Shown here in pieces: positions 1 through 9,241 of a DNA stretch of 63,457 nucleotides. The notes under the pieces were generated by a model, which ran no database searches, was not told where the DNA came from, and saw only the letters and a program-made list of their open reading frames with translations. The translations under genes and the position numbers were made by a program. The stretch lies in the NCBI GenBank assembly GCA_022360315.1, contig JAKSDA010000388.1:1-63457 (forward strand), in the 5' to 3' direction. Source of the stretch: Pseudomonadota bacterium (GTDB taxonomy: Bacteria > Myxococcota_A > Polyangia > Haliangiales > Haliangiaceae). Position 1 is the stretch's first letter. Each line of letters opens with the position of its first letter.

Positions 1-126
1 CTCGTGGCTGTGGCCGTGCTCGTGGCTGTGGCCGTGCTCGTGGCTGTGGCCGTGCTCGTGGCTGTGGCCGTGCTCGTGGCTGTGGCCGTGCTCGTGGCTG
101 TGGCCGTGCTCGTGGCTGTGGCCGTG
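1..126. repeat. 18-bp tandem repeat, seven copies, inside larC
   Basis: Seven perfect copies of an 18-bp unit (plus strand CTCGTGGCTGTGGCCGTG) start at the window edge and probably continue outside it. On the minus strand, in the larC frame, each unit encodes HGHSHE. Perfect DNA identity between the units suggests recent expansion by slippage. The array would give a long His-rich metal-binding stretch. Confidence 0.95.
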
Positions 127-342
127 CTCGTCGCCGTCCCGCACCTTGACATCGACTGCCGAAACGCCTTGCTTGACGATGCGAGCGACTTCGAGACGAT
201 CACCGCCTACGCCGAGACGATCGAGAGCATCGCGAATGATCTGTGGCGGCACACCGAGATCGATCAAAGCGCCCAGGGTCATGTCCCCGGCAATGCCGCT
301 CACGCAGTCGAAATGGAGATGTGCTCCGCGCAGCTCGCTCAT
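1..342 (-). CDS. larC: LarC, nickel-pincer nucleotide nickel insertase (N-terminal part)
   Basis: LarC inserts nickel into the pyridinium bisthiocarboxylate precursor to complete the nickel-pincer nucleotide of lactate racemase-type enzymes. Only the first 114 codons are in the window; the gene runs off the left edge. The start reads MSELRGAHLHFDCVSGIAGD, followed by MTLGALIDLGV, which is the conserved LarC N-terminus. From about codon 73 it becomes a histidine-rich metal-binding linker made of HGHSHE repeats. The ATG overlaps the larB stop in an ATGA, so the two are translationally coupled. Family assignment is firm; the length of the linker and the C-terminal domain cannot be seen. Confidence 0.9.
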   Translation of the reverse strand, partial: MSELRGAHLHFDCVSGIAGDMTLGALIDLGVPPQIIRDALDRLGVGGDRLEVARIVKQGVSAVDVKVRDGDEHGHSHEHGHSHEHGHSHEHGHSHEHGHSHEHGHSHEHGHSHE

Positions 343-1172
343 GCCTCCTGCCCTTTGCCGCCCGGTCCGTCGTTATCGGTTGATTTCGAGTCCGAGCGAA
401 CGTCGCGCAGTTGGCTCATGCGTGTCGCGGCCACCGCCGCGCCAAAACCATTGTCGATGTTGACCACAGTGACCCCCGGGGCACACGAGGACAGCATGCC
501 CAAAAGCGCGGCAAACCCACCCGCGCTCACGCCGTAGCCCACGCTGGTCGGCACCGCGATGACCGGTCGGTCGATCAGGCTGGCCACGACCGAGGGCAGG
601 GCTCCTTCCATGCCCGCAACCACAATGGCTACCCGTCCGCGACTGAGTCGCTCGGCTTCGGACAGCAGACGGTGCACACCGGCCACGCCGACGTCGTAGA
701 TCCGGTCGATCTCGTGGCCGAGGAATTCGAGCGTGAGCGCAGCTTCTTCCGCCACTGCGACATCGCTGGTTCCCGCCGCCACCACGGCGACCAAGCCCCG
801 TGTGGAACGGTGCTCCGAATCGCTCGCCGCCGCTGATGGCGGCACCATCACGACACGCGCGACGTCGTGGTACGTCGCCCCGGCGACGTCTTTGACCACC
901 TGTTCTGCCTTGTCCGGGGCGACCCGTGTGGCCAGAGCTCCGCGGCCGCGTTTGGCCAGTGCAACCAGGATGCGGGAGATTTCGCTCGCGCTCTTCCACT
1001 CACCGAGCACCACCTCAGGGGCCCCCGAACGCAATTCGCGATGGTGATCCAGATTGATGTGCTGGTCGATTCGCTCAAACGGCAGCAGCCGCAGCTCGTC
1101 CAGGGCCTCCTCGGTGGTTACGTGACCACTGGCAACATTGCGCAAAAGATTTTTCAGACGATCTCGATCCAC
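339..1172 (-). CDS. larB: LarB, pyridinium-3,5-biscarboxylate mononucleotide synthase
   Basis: LarB carboxylates and hydrolyses nicotinic acid adenine dinucleotide, the first step of nickel-pincer nucleotide synthesis. The 277-residue product has the N-terminal helical part (DRDRLKNLLRNVASG...EEALDELR) and a C-terminal PurE-like domain with AGTSDVAVAEEAALT and the NIDNGFGAAVAA end typical of LarB. It is the penultimate gene of the block. A 105-bp gap separates it from fdx and it overlaps larC by 4 nt. No larE or larA is in the window. The length and motifs fit the family well. Confidence 0.93.
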   Translation of the reverse strand: MDRDRLKNLLRNVASGHVTTEEALDELRLLPFERIDQHINLDHHRELRSGAPEVVLGEWKSASEISRILVALAKRGRGALATRVAPDKAEQVVKDVAGATYHDVARVVMVPPSAAASDSEHRSTRGLVAVVAAGTSDVAVAEEAALTLEFLGHEIDRIYDVGVAGVHRLLSEAERLSRGRVAIVVAGMEGALPSVVASLIDRPVIAVPTSVGYGVSAGGFAALLGMLSSCAPGVTVVNIDNGFGAAVAATRMSQLRDVRSDSKSTDNDGPGGKGQEA

Positions 1173-1277
1173 GGTTCACCTGACCTTCATAGTACATCGG
1201 AGGCCGCAGCTGGCGGCGGGCCGACCGGGGAATTCTGACCGCTTTTTGCCTGGCGACATGTTGCCAGCGAGGTCCGG

Positions 1278-1670
1278 TCAACCGGCTTTTTTGCGCTCGC
1301 TCGGGTGCTCGTCCAGCCACGCCTGCAGACTCTCGGGCGAGATCTCGACCACGATATCCTGGCCGGATAACCGCGCCTGACAGCCCAGTCGTGACTCTTC
1401 TCGAACGTCGAAGGCCTTGTCCATGATGTCGTCCTCGGCATCCTCGATCTCGCTCAGCGAATCGTACCCTCGCAACACCCAGACATGGCACGTCGAACAG
1501 GCCAGATTGCCGCCACACGCACTGCCGACATGAGCACCGCAATGCTCGGCGGCATCGAGGATCGATGTGCCCGCAGGCACTGCCACCTCGAGTGGCTCGA
1601 GCTCCTCGGCCGCAGACTGCGGCACCGTGCCCGGCATTGCACTGGCATTGACGAATGTGATTTTCGGCAT
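1278..1670 (-). CDS. fdx: ISC-type [2Fe-2S] ferredoxin
   Basis: This is an adrenodoxin-type ferredoxin that supplies electrons for Fe-S cluster assembly on IscU. The 130-residue protein has the plant/adrenodoxin-like cluster motif: C52-x5-C58-x2-C61 in SACGGNLACSTCHVW, and C97 in SRLGCQARL. An extra Cys (C44) lies just before the motif. The C-terminus is a Lys-rich tail. It lies 27 bp downstream of hscA, the usual isc operon order, and ends about 105 bp before larB. Confidence 0.95.
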   Translation of the reverse strand: MPKITFVNASAMPGTVPQSAAEELEPLEVAVPAGTSILDAAEHCGAHVGSACGGNLACSTCHVWVLRGYDSLSEIEDAEDDIMDKAFDVREESRLGCQARLSGQDIVVEISPESLQAWLDEHPSERKKAG

Positions 1671-1697
1671 GGCGCTATCTCCCAGCCAACGAGCCTT

Positions 1698-3673
<1,976 letters not shown>

Positions 3674-3677
<4 letters not shown>

Positions 3678-3856
3678 GGTCGGCCTCGTCGCTGTGTGCG
3701 GAGTTCATCGTGTTGCATGGTCTCGCCCGGTCCGAGCGGCACGGCGCGATACTGGGATGCCTGCACGCATACTCCGTATCCGTTCCGCGGGACTCCTCGC
3801 ATCTGCCTCGTCTCGCCCGTGTCTCTCGAACTATGTGAGACCGTATCAAATGTCAT
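3674..3856 (-). CDS. small ORF bridging hscB and hscA (uncertain)
   Basis: A 60-codon open frame begins with an ATG inside the last codons of hscB. Its TGA overlaps the hscA ATG (ATGA). The product (MTFDTVSHSSRDTGETRQMR...) has no family I recognise. The exact overlaps at both ends would suit translational coupling across the gap. An open frame of this length is not rare by chance in high-GC DNA, so it is listed with low confidence. Confidence 0.2.
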
Positions 3857-4406
3857 CTTGAAACTCGTCGAGGTAGCGCTCGATGTAGCGCATGAGGATG
3901 ACCTCGCGCTTGATGTCGGTTAGCACCGAGCTGTCTCCGGACTCTTCGAGCGTTCCGAAGAGCGCGGCGATGCGGCCCAGAGTATCCTCTTCTCGGTGTC
4001 GCATGGCACTTTCGAGCTGGCGCAATTTAGCCGCATCGCCGGCCTGCTTGGCGGTGGCGAGTTCTTCGCGCAGTTCGAGTACCTCCATGAGGAAACCGGG
4101 TTCGAGGGTCTCGTTGGCGCCGATGGACGTGCCGCGCCGCGCGAGCAAATACTCGGCCCGGGCGAGCGGGCGTTTGAGGGTCTTGTAGGCCTGGTTGAGC
4201 TGCATCGATCGCTGCAGCGCAGCGACTCGCTCGGCCGCAGGGGCGGCCACGAAGCGGTCTGGATGGACGTTTTTGGACTTTTCGAGATAGCGGGACTCGA
4301 GCTCGGCCCGGTCGATCTCGTAACGCTCGGCCAGGCCGAGTAGTGCGTAAAAGTCCACCTCTTGACCGCCCCGGGGAGCGGCTCGTCTGAACTCTGGCTG
4401 GGTCAT
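3846..4406 (-). CDS. hscB: HscB, J-domain co-chaperone of HscA
   Basis: HscB is a J-protein that delivers IscU to HscA and stimulates its ATPase. The 186-residue protein has an N-terminal J domain (DFYALLGLAERYEID..., HPD at residues 48-50, MQLNQAYKTLKRPLARAEYLL) and a C-terminal helical IscU-binding part (FLMEVLELREELATAKQAGD). Length and architecture are standard. It lies between iscA and hscA, as in canonical isc operons. Confidence 0.94.
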   Translation of the reverse strand: MTQPEFRRAAPRGGQEVDFYALLGLAERYEIDRAELESRYLEKSKNVHPDRFVAAPAAERVAALQRSMQLNQAYKTLKRPLARAEYLLARRGTSIGANETLEPGFLMEVLELREELATAKQAGDAAKLRQLESAMRHREEDTLGRIAALFGTLEESGDSSVLTDIKREVILMRYIERYLDEFQDDI

Positions 4407-4485
4407 GGAAGCTGAGTGGGTCAGAGATCGGTTCGCATCGTCGCGCCAGCGCGCGGGCGATCACGGTCCGGATGCGCTGATCGAT

Positions 4486-4872
4486 TCAGAATTGCACCGA
4501 ATCGCCGCAACCGCACGAACCCTTGGCGTTGGGATTGTTGAACTTGAACCCGTGGCCCATCATCGAGGTCACGAAATCCAGCTCGGTACCGCGCAAGTAT
4601 ACAAAGCTCTTGGGGTCGACATACAGCTTGACACCGTGCTCGGCAAACACCTTGTCAGTGCTTTTGGGCTCTTTGTCGTCCCACTCGAAAAGATACGAGA
4701 AACCGGTGCAGCCACCGCCGCGTATCCCGACCCGGATCGCCGCATCGGGCGTGCCTCGCTTGACGCGCTGGCTTTGAATTGCCTCGGCCGCGCTTTTGGT
4801 GATGACGATGGTGGACAGGTCGGGCATGACGACCGCTTCTTCGCTTACCACTGCTTGAACTTGGGCCGACAT
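4486..4872 (-). CDS. iscA: IscA, A-type Fe-S cluster carrier
   Basis: This A-type carrier transfers Fe-S clusters from IscU to client proteins. The 128-residue product has the three invariant cysteines C55 (GGGCTGFSYLFEW), C120 and C122 (GSCGCGDS). The start used includes about 15 residues before MPDLSTIVITKSA; that internal Met is an alternative start. It is 3 bp from iscU and about 80 bp from hscB. A second A-type protein is encoded at 10732. Confidence 0.93.
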   Translation of the reverse strand: MSAQVQAVVSEEAVVMPDLSTIVITKSAAEAIQSQRVKRGTPDAAIRVGIRGGGCTGFSYLFEWDDKEPKSTDKVFAEHGVKLYVDPKSFVYLRGTELDFVTSMMGHGFKFNNPNAKGSCGCGDSVQF

Positions 4873-4875
4873 TGC

Positions 4876-5262
4876 TTATTTGCCTGTATTCTTGCTCTTG
4901 TAGTCGTCGATGGCCGCCTTGATCGCGTCCTCGGCCAAAACCGAGCAGTGAATCTTAACCGGCGGAAGATTGAGCTCCTCGACGATCTGAGTGTTGCTGA
5001 TCGAGCGCGCTTGCTCGAGGTTCATGCCCTTGATCATCTCGGTGGCCAGAGATGACGAGGCGATGGCCGAGCCACAACCAAAGGTCTTGAACTTGGCCTC
5101 CTCGATGAGGCCCTCGTTGCTGACCTTGATCTGTAGCTTCATCACGTCGCCGCACGCAGGGGCCCCGACCAGACCGGTCCCGACGTTCTCGTCCTGTTTA
5201 TCCAGACTGCCCACATTGCGCGGGTTCTCGTAATGGTCGATGACTTTATCGCTGTACGCCAT
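4876..5262 (-). CDS. iscU: IscU, Fe-S cluster scaffold
   Basis: IscU is the scaffold on which IscS-derived sulfur and iron assemble into a [2Fe-2S] cluster. The 128-residue protein has the three ligand cysteines C37 (APACGDVM, with the assembly Asp D39), C63 (FGCGSAIASSS) and C106, and the HscA-recognition motif LPPVK at residues 99-103. Length and sequence are canonical. The gap to iscS (236 bp) is unusually long for this operon and contains a structured repeat. Confidence 0.97.
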   Translation of the reverse strand: MAYSDKVIDHYENPRNVGSLDKQDENVGTGLVGAPACGDVMKLQIKVSNEGLIEEAKFKTFGCGSAIASSSLATEMIKGMNLEQARSISNTQIVEELNLPPVKIHCSVLAEDAIKAAIDDYKSKNTGK

Positions 5263-5397
5263 GGCTTTCTCCTAAAGTACTCGCGTTGATTTGTCTACTA
5301 CACACCATCACGTTGGAAAAGGTCCTCCAGCGTGATCGTGCGCGGCCCGACCGCTTCGCGCTCGGGCTATCATTTATGGGCAAAGCCCCCGGACGGC

Positions 5398-5473
5398 CGG
5401 ACTCCCGGCCGGCTCGGCCGTTGGCCTCGCAACAGAAACACCTCGTTTGATCCACAACCAAGGTGTTTCTGTT
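5398..5473 (-). repeat. two-hairpin intergenic repeat, copy A
   Basis: Read on the minus strand, the first stem has 13-bp arms AACAGAAACACCT / AGGTGTTTCTGTT around a loop containing TTGTGGATCAAA. It is followed by a second perfect stem CGGCCGG-GAGT-CCGGCCG. The whole unit aligns without gaps to copy B at 29898-29980, about 67 of 80 bases identical by hand count. It lies between iscS and iscU, so it is transcribed within the isc mRNA. It could be a REP-like mobile palindrome or an mRNA processing site. Confidence 0.8.
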
Positions 5474-5498
5474 TTGTCCAGCGTCCAATGCTCTGTCC

Positions 5499-6725
5499 TC
5501 AGTGGGGGTTGGTCCATTCGATCTGCGACAGGTCGACGCCGTCCTGATGCATTTCCCAAAGAGGGGAAAGCTCGCGCAGTCGCTGGACCGATTGGACCAC
5601 CAGGTCAACTGTGTAATCGATTTCTTCCTCGGTGTTGAACCGCCCGATACCGAATCGGATCGAGGTATGGGCCAGTTCGTCGCCGACGCCCAGCGAGCGC
5701 AGTACATACGACGGCTCGAGAGACGCCGACGTACACGCCGACCCCGATGACACGGCCACGTCCTTTAGCGCCATCAAGAGGGATTCACCCTCCACAAATG
5801 CAAAGGAGATGTTGAGATTGCCGGGAATTCGGTGTTCCACGGAGCCGTTGACATAGACCTCTTCGAGCCGGGAGGTGATGCCGCGATAGAGTCGATCGCG
5901 CAACGTCCTGACCCGCTTGGTCTCCTCGGCCATCTCGGTCTTGGCCAGCTCGCACGCCTGGCCAAAAGCGACGATGTTGGGCACTGGCAGAGTGCCCGAG
6001 CGCATACCGCGCTCGTGGCCGCCGCCGTCGATGATCGGGTCGATACGCACCCGCGGCTTGCGCCGGACCCACAGGGCCCCAATACCCTTGGGGCCGTACA
6101 TCTTATGGGCCGACATCGACACCAGATCGACCCGCATCTCGTTGACGTCGAATGGCAACTTGCCGACGCTCTGCACCGCGTCGCAGTGGAATAGACACTT
6201 TGCGTTCTTCGCCTTGATCGCCTCGCCGATGCGGGCAATCGGTTGCACCACACCGATCTCGTTGTTGACGTGCATGATGCTGACCAGGATGGTCTTGTCG
6301 TCCATGGCCTCGACAACTTGCTCGGGCGTGACCAGACCGTCTTTGCCGGGGCGCAGAAACGTCACCCGATAGCCCTCGCGCGACAATCGCTTGCAGGGGT
6401 CGATGACCGCCTTGTGCTCGGTTTCCAGCGTGATGATGTGATCGCCGCGCTTTTTGTAGAACGATGCCGCACCCTTGATGGCCAGATTGTCGGATTCCGT
6501 TGCGCCGGACGTGAATACGATCTCCTTGGCGGTACCGCCGATCAGGCCGGCTATCTGTTCGCGGGCATGGTCCACTGCAGCCTCGGCGTTCCAGCCAAAG
6601 ACGTGATTGCGACTGGCTGCGTTGCCGTAGTACTCGGTGTAATACGGCAGCATGGCCTCGACGACCCGAGGATCGACCGGTGTGGTCGAGTGGTTGTCCA
6701 TGAAAATGGGTAGCTTGATCGCCAT
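5499..6725 (-). CDS. iscS: IscS, cysteine desulfurase
   Basis: IscS is a PLP-dependent desulfurase that supplies sulfane sulfur for Fe-S clusters and tRNA thiolation. The 408-residue protein begins LPIFMDNHSTTPVDPRVVEA and has the PLP-binding lysine in SMSAHKMYGPKGIGAL and the persulfide loop SSGSACTSAS with the catalytic Cys. It is a group I (IscS/NFS) type, as shown by the long active-site loop. It starts 2 bp after the MerR regulator gene, so the two are cotranscribed. Confidence 0.96.
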   Translation of the reverse strand: MAIKLPIFMDNHSTTPVDPRVVEAMLPYYTEYYGNAASRNHVFGWNAEAAVDHAREQIAGLIGGTAKEIVFTSGATESDNLAIKGAASFYKKRGDHIITLETEHKAVIDPCKRLSREGYRVTFLRPGKDGLVTPEQVVEAMDDKTILVSIMHVNNEIGVVQPIARIGEAIKAKNAKCLFHCDAVQSVGKLPFDVNEMRVDLVSMSAHKMYGPKGIGALWVRRKPRVRIDPIIDGGGHERGMRSGTLPVPNIVAFGQACELAKTEMAEETKRVRTLRDRLYRGITSRLEEVYVNGSVEHRIPGNLNISFAFVEGESLLMALKDVAVSSGSACTSASLEPSYVLRSLGVGDELAHTSIRFGIGRFNTEEEIDYTVDLVVQSVQRLRELSPLWEMHQDGVDLSQIEWTNPH

Positions 6726-6727
6726 GG

Positions 6728-7369
6728 TCAGTTACTTCTTTCGCTCTCGGGCTCGTTACCCGATTTCTGACGGTTCCGTGGTTTGCGCGGTCCGGCTCCG
6801 ATCTTGGTCGGGACCGGCTGCACGCCGCGGCTGTCGCGCAATTCGCCTACCGGGACATGGATGCCCGCAGTGAGGTCCTCGGCCGCAGTCTTGGACAGAC
6901 TGGCGAAAAGTGGCGGAGCCGCACCGCGTTCGTGCCCCATATGGTCGCATTCGCTGCACTCCGAGGGCGTGAACAACGGCGGACAGGCATGACATGCGCC
7001 GAGGTAGTCGAGCGCCTCGTTGACATCATTTTCGATGACCTGCAACTGCATGATCTGCTGGCGGATTTCATCCAGCTTGCGCGAAAACACATCGCGAACC
7101 TGCGCCGTGGCGTCACGGCCGCTCGGGGCTTGCTCAAAATCGCGGATAAACCCCTGGATCTCCGATAGCTTGAAGCCGATAGCCTGGAGCTTTATGATCC
7201 AGGCGATGCGATTCTTGGCATCGGGCTTGTAAAGGCGAAAGCCGCCATCAGTCCGCGTCACCGGCCTCAGTAGACCGAGTTCTTCGTACAGATGAATCGC
7301 GCGCACGGTCTTGCCAACCGCTTTGGCCAGCTCTCCTACTCGCAAAAATTCAGCTTCAGGTTTAGACAT
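6728..7369 (-). CDS. MerR-family regulator heading the isc operon
   Basis: The N-terminal winged helix (VGELAKAVGKTVRAIHLYEE, then LGLLRP...GFRLY) is a standard MerR DNA-binding domain, followed by the dimerisation helix (residues ~88-122). The effector part has a cysteine cluster C126-x2-C129-x8-C138-x2-C141 with nearby histidines, then a Pro/Arg/Lys-rich tail (213 residues in all). It takes the position that IscR (Rrf2 family) holds in many isc operons. Sensing of Fe-S clusters or metal is an inference from the Cys cluster and context. No good ribosome-binding site precedes its ATG, but a leader ORF overlaps it. Confidence 0.9.
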   Translation of the reverse strand: MSKPEAEFLRVGELAKAVGKTVRAIHLYEELGLLRPVTRTDGGFRLYKPDAKNRIAWIIKLQAIGFKLSEIQGFIRDFEQAPSGRDATAQVRDVFSRKLDEIRQQIMQLQVIENDVNEALDYLGACHACPPLFTPSECSECDHMGHERGAAPPLFASLSKTAAEDLTAGIHVPVGELRDSRGVQPVPTKIGAGPRKPRNRQKSGNEPESERSN

Positions 7370-7478
7370 CCGATTGCGCTACGGACGCCTGGCGCCCGAA
7401 TTGTATGATCCTTAGACGATAGAAACGACAAAACCCATACGCACACGTGAGGGTTGCTTGTTCATTGACTATGTCCAT
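7362..7478 (-). CDS. 38-residue leader ORF overlapping merR
   Basis: A strong Shine-Dalgarno (AGGAGG, 4 nt before ATG) precedes a 38-codon ORF beginning MDIVNEQATLTCAYGFCRFY and ending in TAA at 7364-7362. It overlaps the regulator ATG (7369) by 8 nt in another frame. The regulator has no evident ribosome-binding site of its own, so coupling through this ORF is plausible. The peptide has two cysteines four residues apart. No family is recognised. It is too short to exclude chance, but signal and position agree. Confidence 0.45.
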   Translation of the reverse strand: MDIVNEQATLTCAYGFCRFYRLRIIQFGRQASVAQSDV

Positions 7479-7500
7479 GGTGCCTCCTGGTGTCAACAGC

Positions 7501-7522
7501 AATCTAACCCTAACGTTAGATT
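7501..7522 (-). promoter_or_regulatory. dyad operator / MerR-type promoter of the isc operon (predicted)
   Basis: Perfect 8-bp inverted arms AATCTAAC / GTTAGATT are separated by 6 bp and contain the nested palindrome CTAACGTTAG. On the minus strand a candidate -35 TGTACA and -10 TAGATT lie 19 bp apart with the palindrome between them, the long spacing typical of MerR-controlled promoters. It lies 23 bp upstream of the leader ORF. Probable autoregulation is an inference. Confidence 0.5.
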
Positions 7523-7587
7523 TGTTGTACAGGAAGGCTCACCATATGATTCTGAATAGTTACGGTTCAGAGAAGCTTTTGCGTGAC

Positions 7588-9177
7588 TCAGTCGGCAAGC
7601 GCGACAGCTTCGAATGCGCGAATGACTGTGATCTTGATCTGACCGGGGAAGGTCATTTCTTCGGAGATTTGCTCGGCGATCTCGCTGGATAGTTGGACCA
7701 CGCCCATGTCGTCCACCTGGGCTTCGTCCACGTATACGCGCAGCTCGCGTCCGCCGTGGACAGCGTGAGCCCGATCGACCCCCTGGTACGCGGTACCGAT
7801 CCGCTCAAGGTCTTCGACGCGGTGCGTAAATCCCTCCGTAGCCTCTCTGCGTGCTCCGGGCCTGGCACCGGACATGGCATCGGCTGCGGCGACCAGGTAC
7901 GCATAGACAGATCCTGGAGGCTCGTCCTGATGGTGGGCGCCGATCGCGTTGGCGACGACCTCGTCCTCGCCGAGCTTGCGGGCGATATCTGCTCCGATGA
8001 CGGCGTGCGAACCATCTTGTTTGTGGGTGAGTGCTTTTCCGATATCGTGCATGAGCGTGGCACGGCGGGCCAGCTTGATATCGAGGCCCATTTCGGATGC
8101 CATCATGCCGGCCAAGAACGCGGCCTCGACCGCGTGCAGCCACTGGTTCTGAGTATAGCTGGTGCGGTAGTTCAAGGCGCCCACCAGCTTGACGATATCG
8201 AGGTGAGACCTGGGAATTTTGAGCACGGTGAATGCTTTTTTGCCCAGGGCCTGGATCTCGCGCTCCAGGTTGTCGCGGATCTTGGTGGCCCATGCCCGGG
8301 GATCGGTCCTGGCCTCGGCCACGGCGGAGGGGCGTTTGCAGAGTCGGTTGAGTCCGCGGCGGGCGATCTCGCGACCCACCCCATCGAGCCCTTCGAGTCG
8401 TACTGATTCAGTATCCTCGTTGACATGCAACTGTACGTTGGACACTTCTGCGAGAACCTGGTGGACCGTGCCGCCGTCGGCCTGAAGCAAGGCGCATACC
8501 TCACCGCCCACCCGAATATTGGAGATGTTGCGCTCGGTAAGAAAGTGGTTCTGGTAGCGCGATACAGCGATCTCCATGAGGCGCTTGGCGTCTCGGTCGT
8601 ATTTGGACTCCGAGCCGGAATACTCGAGAACGCGGAGGCGCTGCGCGGCCCCGGCGCGGGCGTCTTCGATCCAATGCTGTATCAAGGTCTCCTTGATGTT
8701 CTCCACGCTTTCGCCAGCACTTTGTTGGAGGTGTTCCCGGGCCTGCCGGCGCCGGCGCGCCGCGTCCTCGCGCAGCCCGTTGGCCCGGTCGCGCAATGAT
8801 TTCACCGCGCGCTGGCGCTCGTCGAGTTCACTCGCCCGCTTTTGGAGAGCATTCCATTCGTCGGCCAGTTCGGCCTCGCGGCTGGACATGCGCTCTTCGC
8901 GCCGAACCATTGAGTCGCCCTTGCGGTTGAGCTCGTTTTCGGCCTCCGCTCGCATCTCGAGCGATTCTTCGCGAGCCTTGGTCTCGGCCGCTCGACGCGC
9001 AGCGGCCGATTCTAGTCTGGCCCGCTGTACCGCAGTCGCGGCCGATGCCCTGGATGCCTCTACGCGCTCGCGGGCACGCCTGGCCGCGCGGGCACGCAGG
9101 GCCAACAGGGTCGCGATGCTGGCTCCGACGGCGACCAGGGCAAATACATAGGCGGACATATGGCGAGGATGGAACAC
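7588..9177 (-). CDS. rny: RNase Y-like endoribonuclease
   Basis: RNase Y is a membrane-anchored endoribonuclease that starts mRNA decay. The 529-residue protein has an N-terminal membrane helix (SAYVFALVAVGASIATLLAL), a long charged coiled coil (residues ~30-190), a KH region, and the HD domain with the metal-binding HDIGKALTH, HHQDE and AAADAMSGARPGARRE motifs. The KH loop that normally holds GREG reads QADG here, so RNA binding by KH may be altered. It ends about 110 bp before the isc leader ORF on the same strand. Confidence 0.92.
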   Translation of the reverse strand: MFHPRHMSAYVFALVAVGASIATLLALRARAARRARERVEASRASAATAVQRARLESAAARRAAETKAREESLEMRAEAENELNRKGDSMVRREERMSSREAELADEWNALQKRASELDERQRAVKSLRDRANGLREDAARRRRQAREHLQQSAGESVENIKETLIQHWIEDARAGAAQRLRVLEYSGSESKYDRDAKRLMEIAVSRYQNHFLTERNISNIRVGGEVCALLQADGGTVHQVLAEVSNVQLHVNEDTESVRLEGLDGVGREIARRGLNRLCKRPSAVAEARTDPRAWATKIRDNLEREIQALGKKAFTVLKIPRSHLDIVKLVGALNYRTSYTQNQWLHAVEAAFLAGMMASEMGLDIKLARRATLMHDIGKALTHKQDGSHAVIGADIARKLGEDEVVANAIGAHHQDEPPGSVYAYLVAAADAMSGARPGARREATEGFTHRVEDLERIGTAYQGVDRAHAVHGGRELRVYVDEAQVDDMGVVQLSSEIAEQISEEMTFPGQIKITVIRAFEAVALAD

Positions 9178-9241
9178 GACCCGGTCGGGGTCAAGCTCCG
9201 GTCCTGCTGCCGGGCGAATAGTCGGCCGTCTTGCCGATTAC

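Noticed and set aside
4..537. 177-codon plus-strand frame beginning with AVAVLVAV repeats
   Set aside because: It is the antisense reading of the larC His-rich repeat and the end of larB, both of which are convincing genes.
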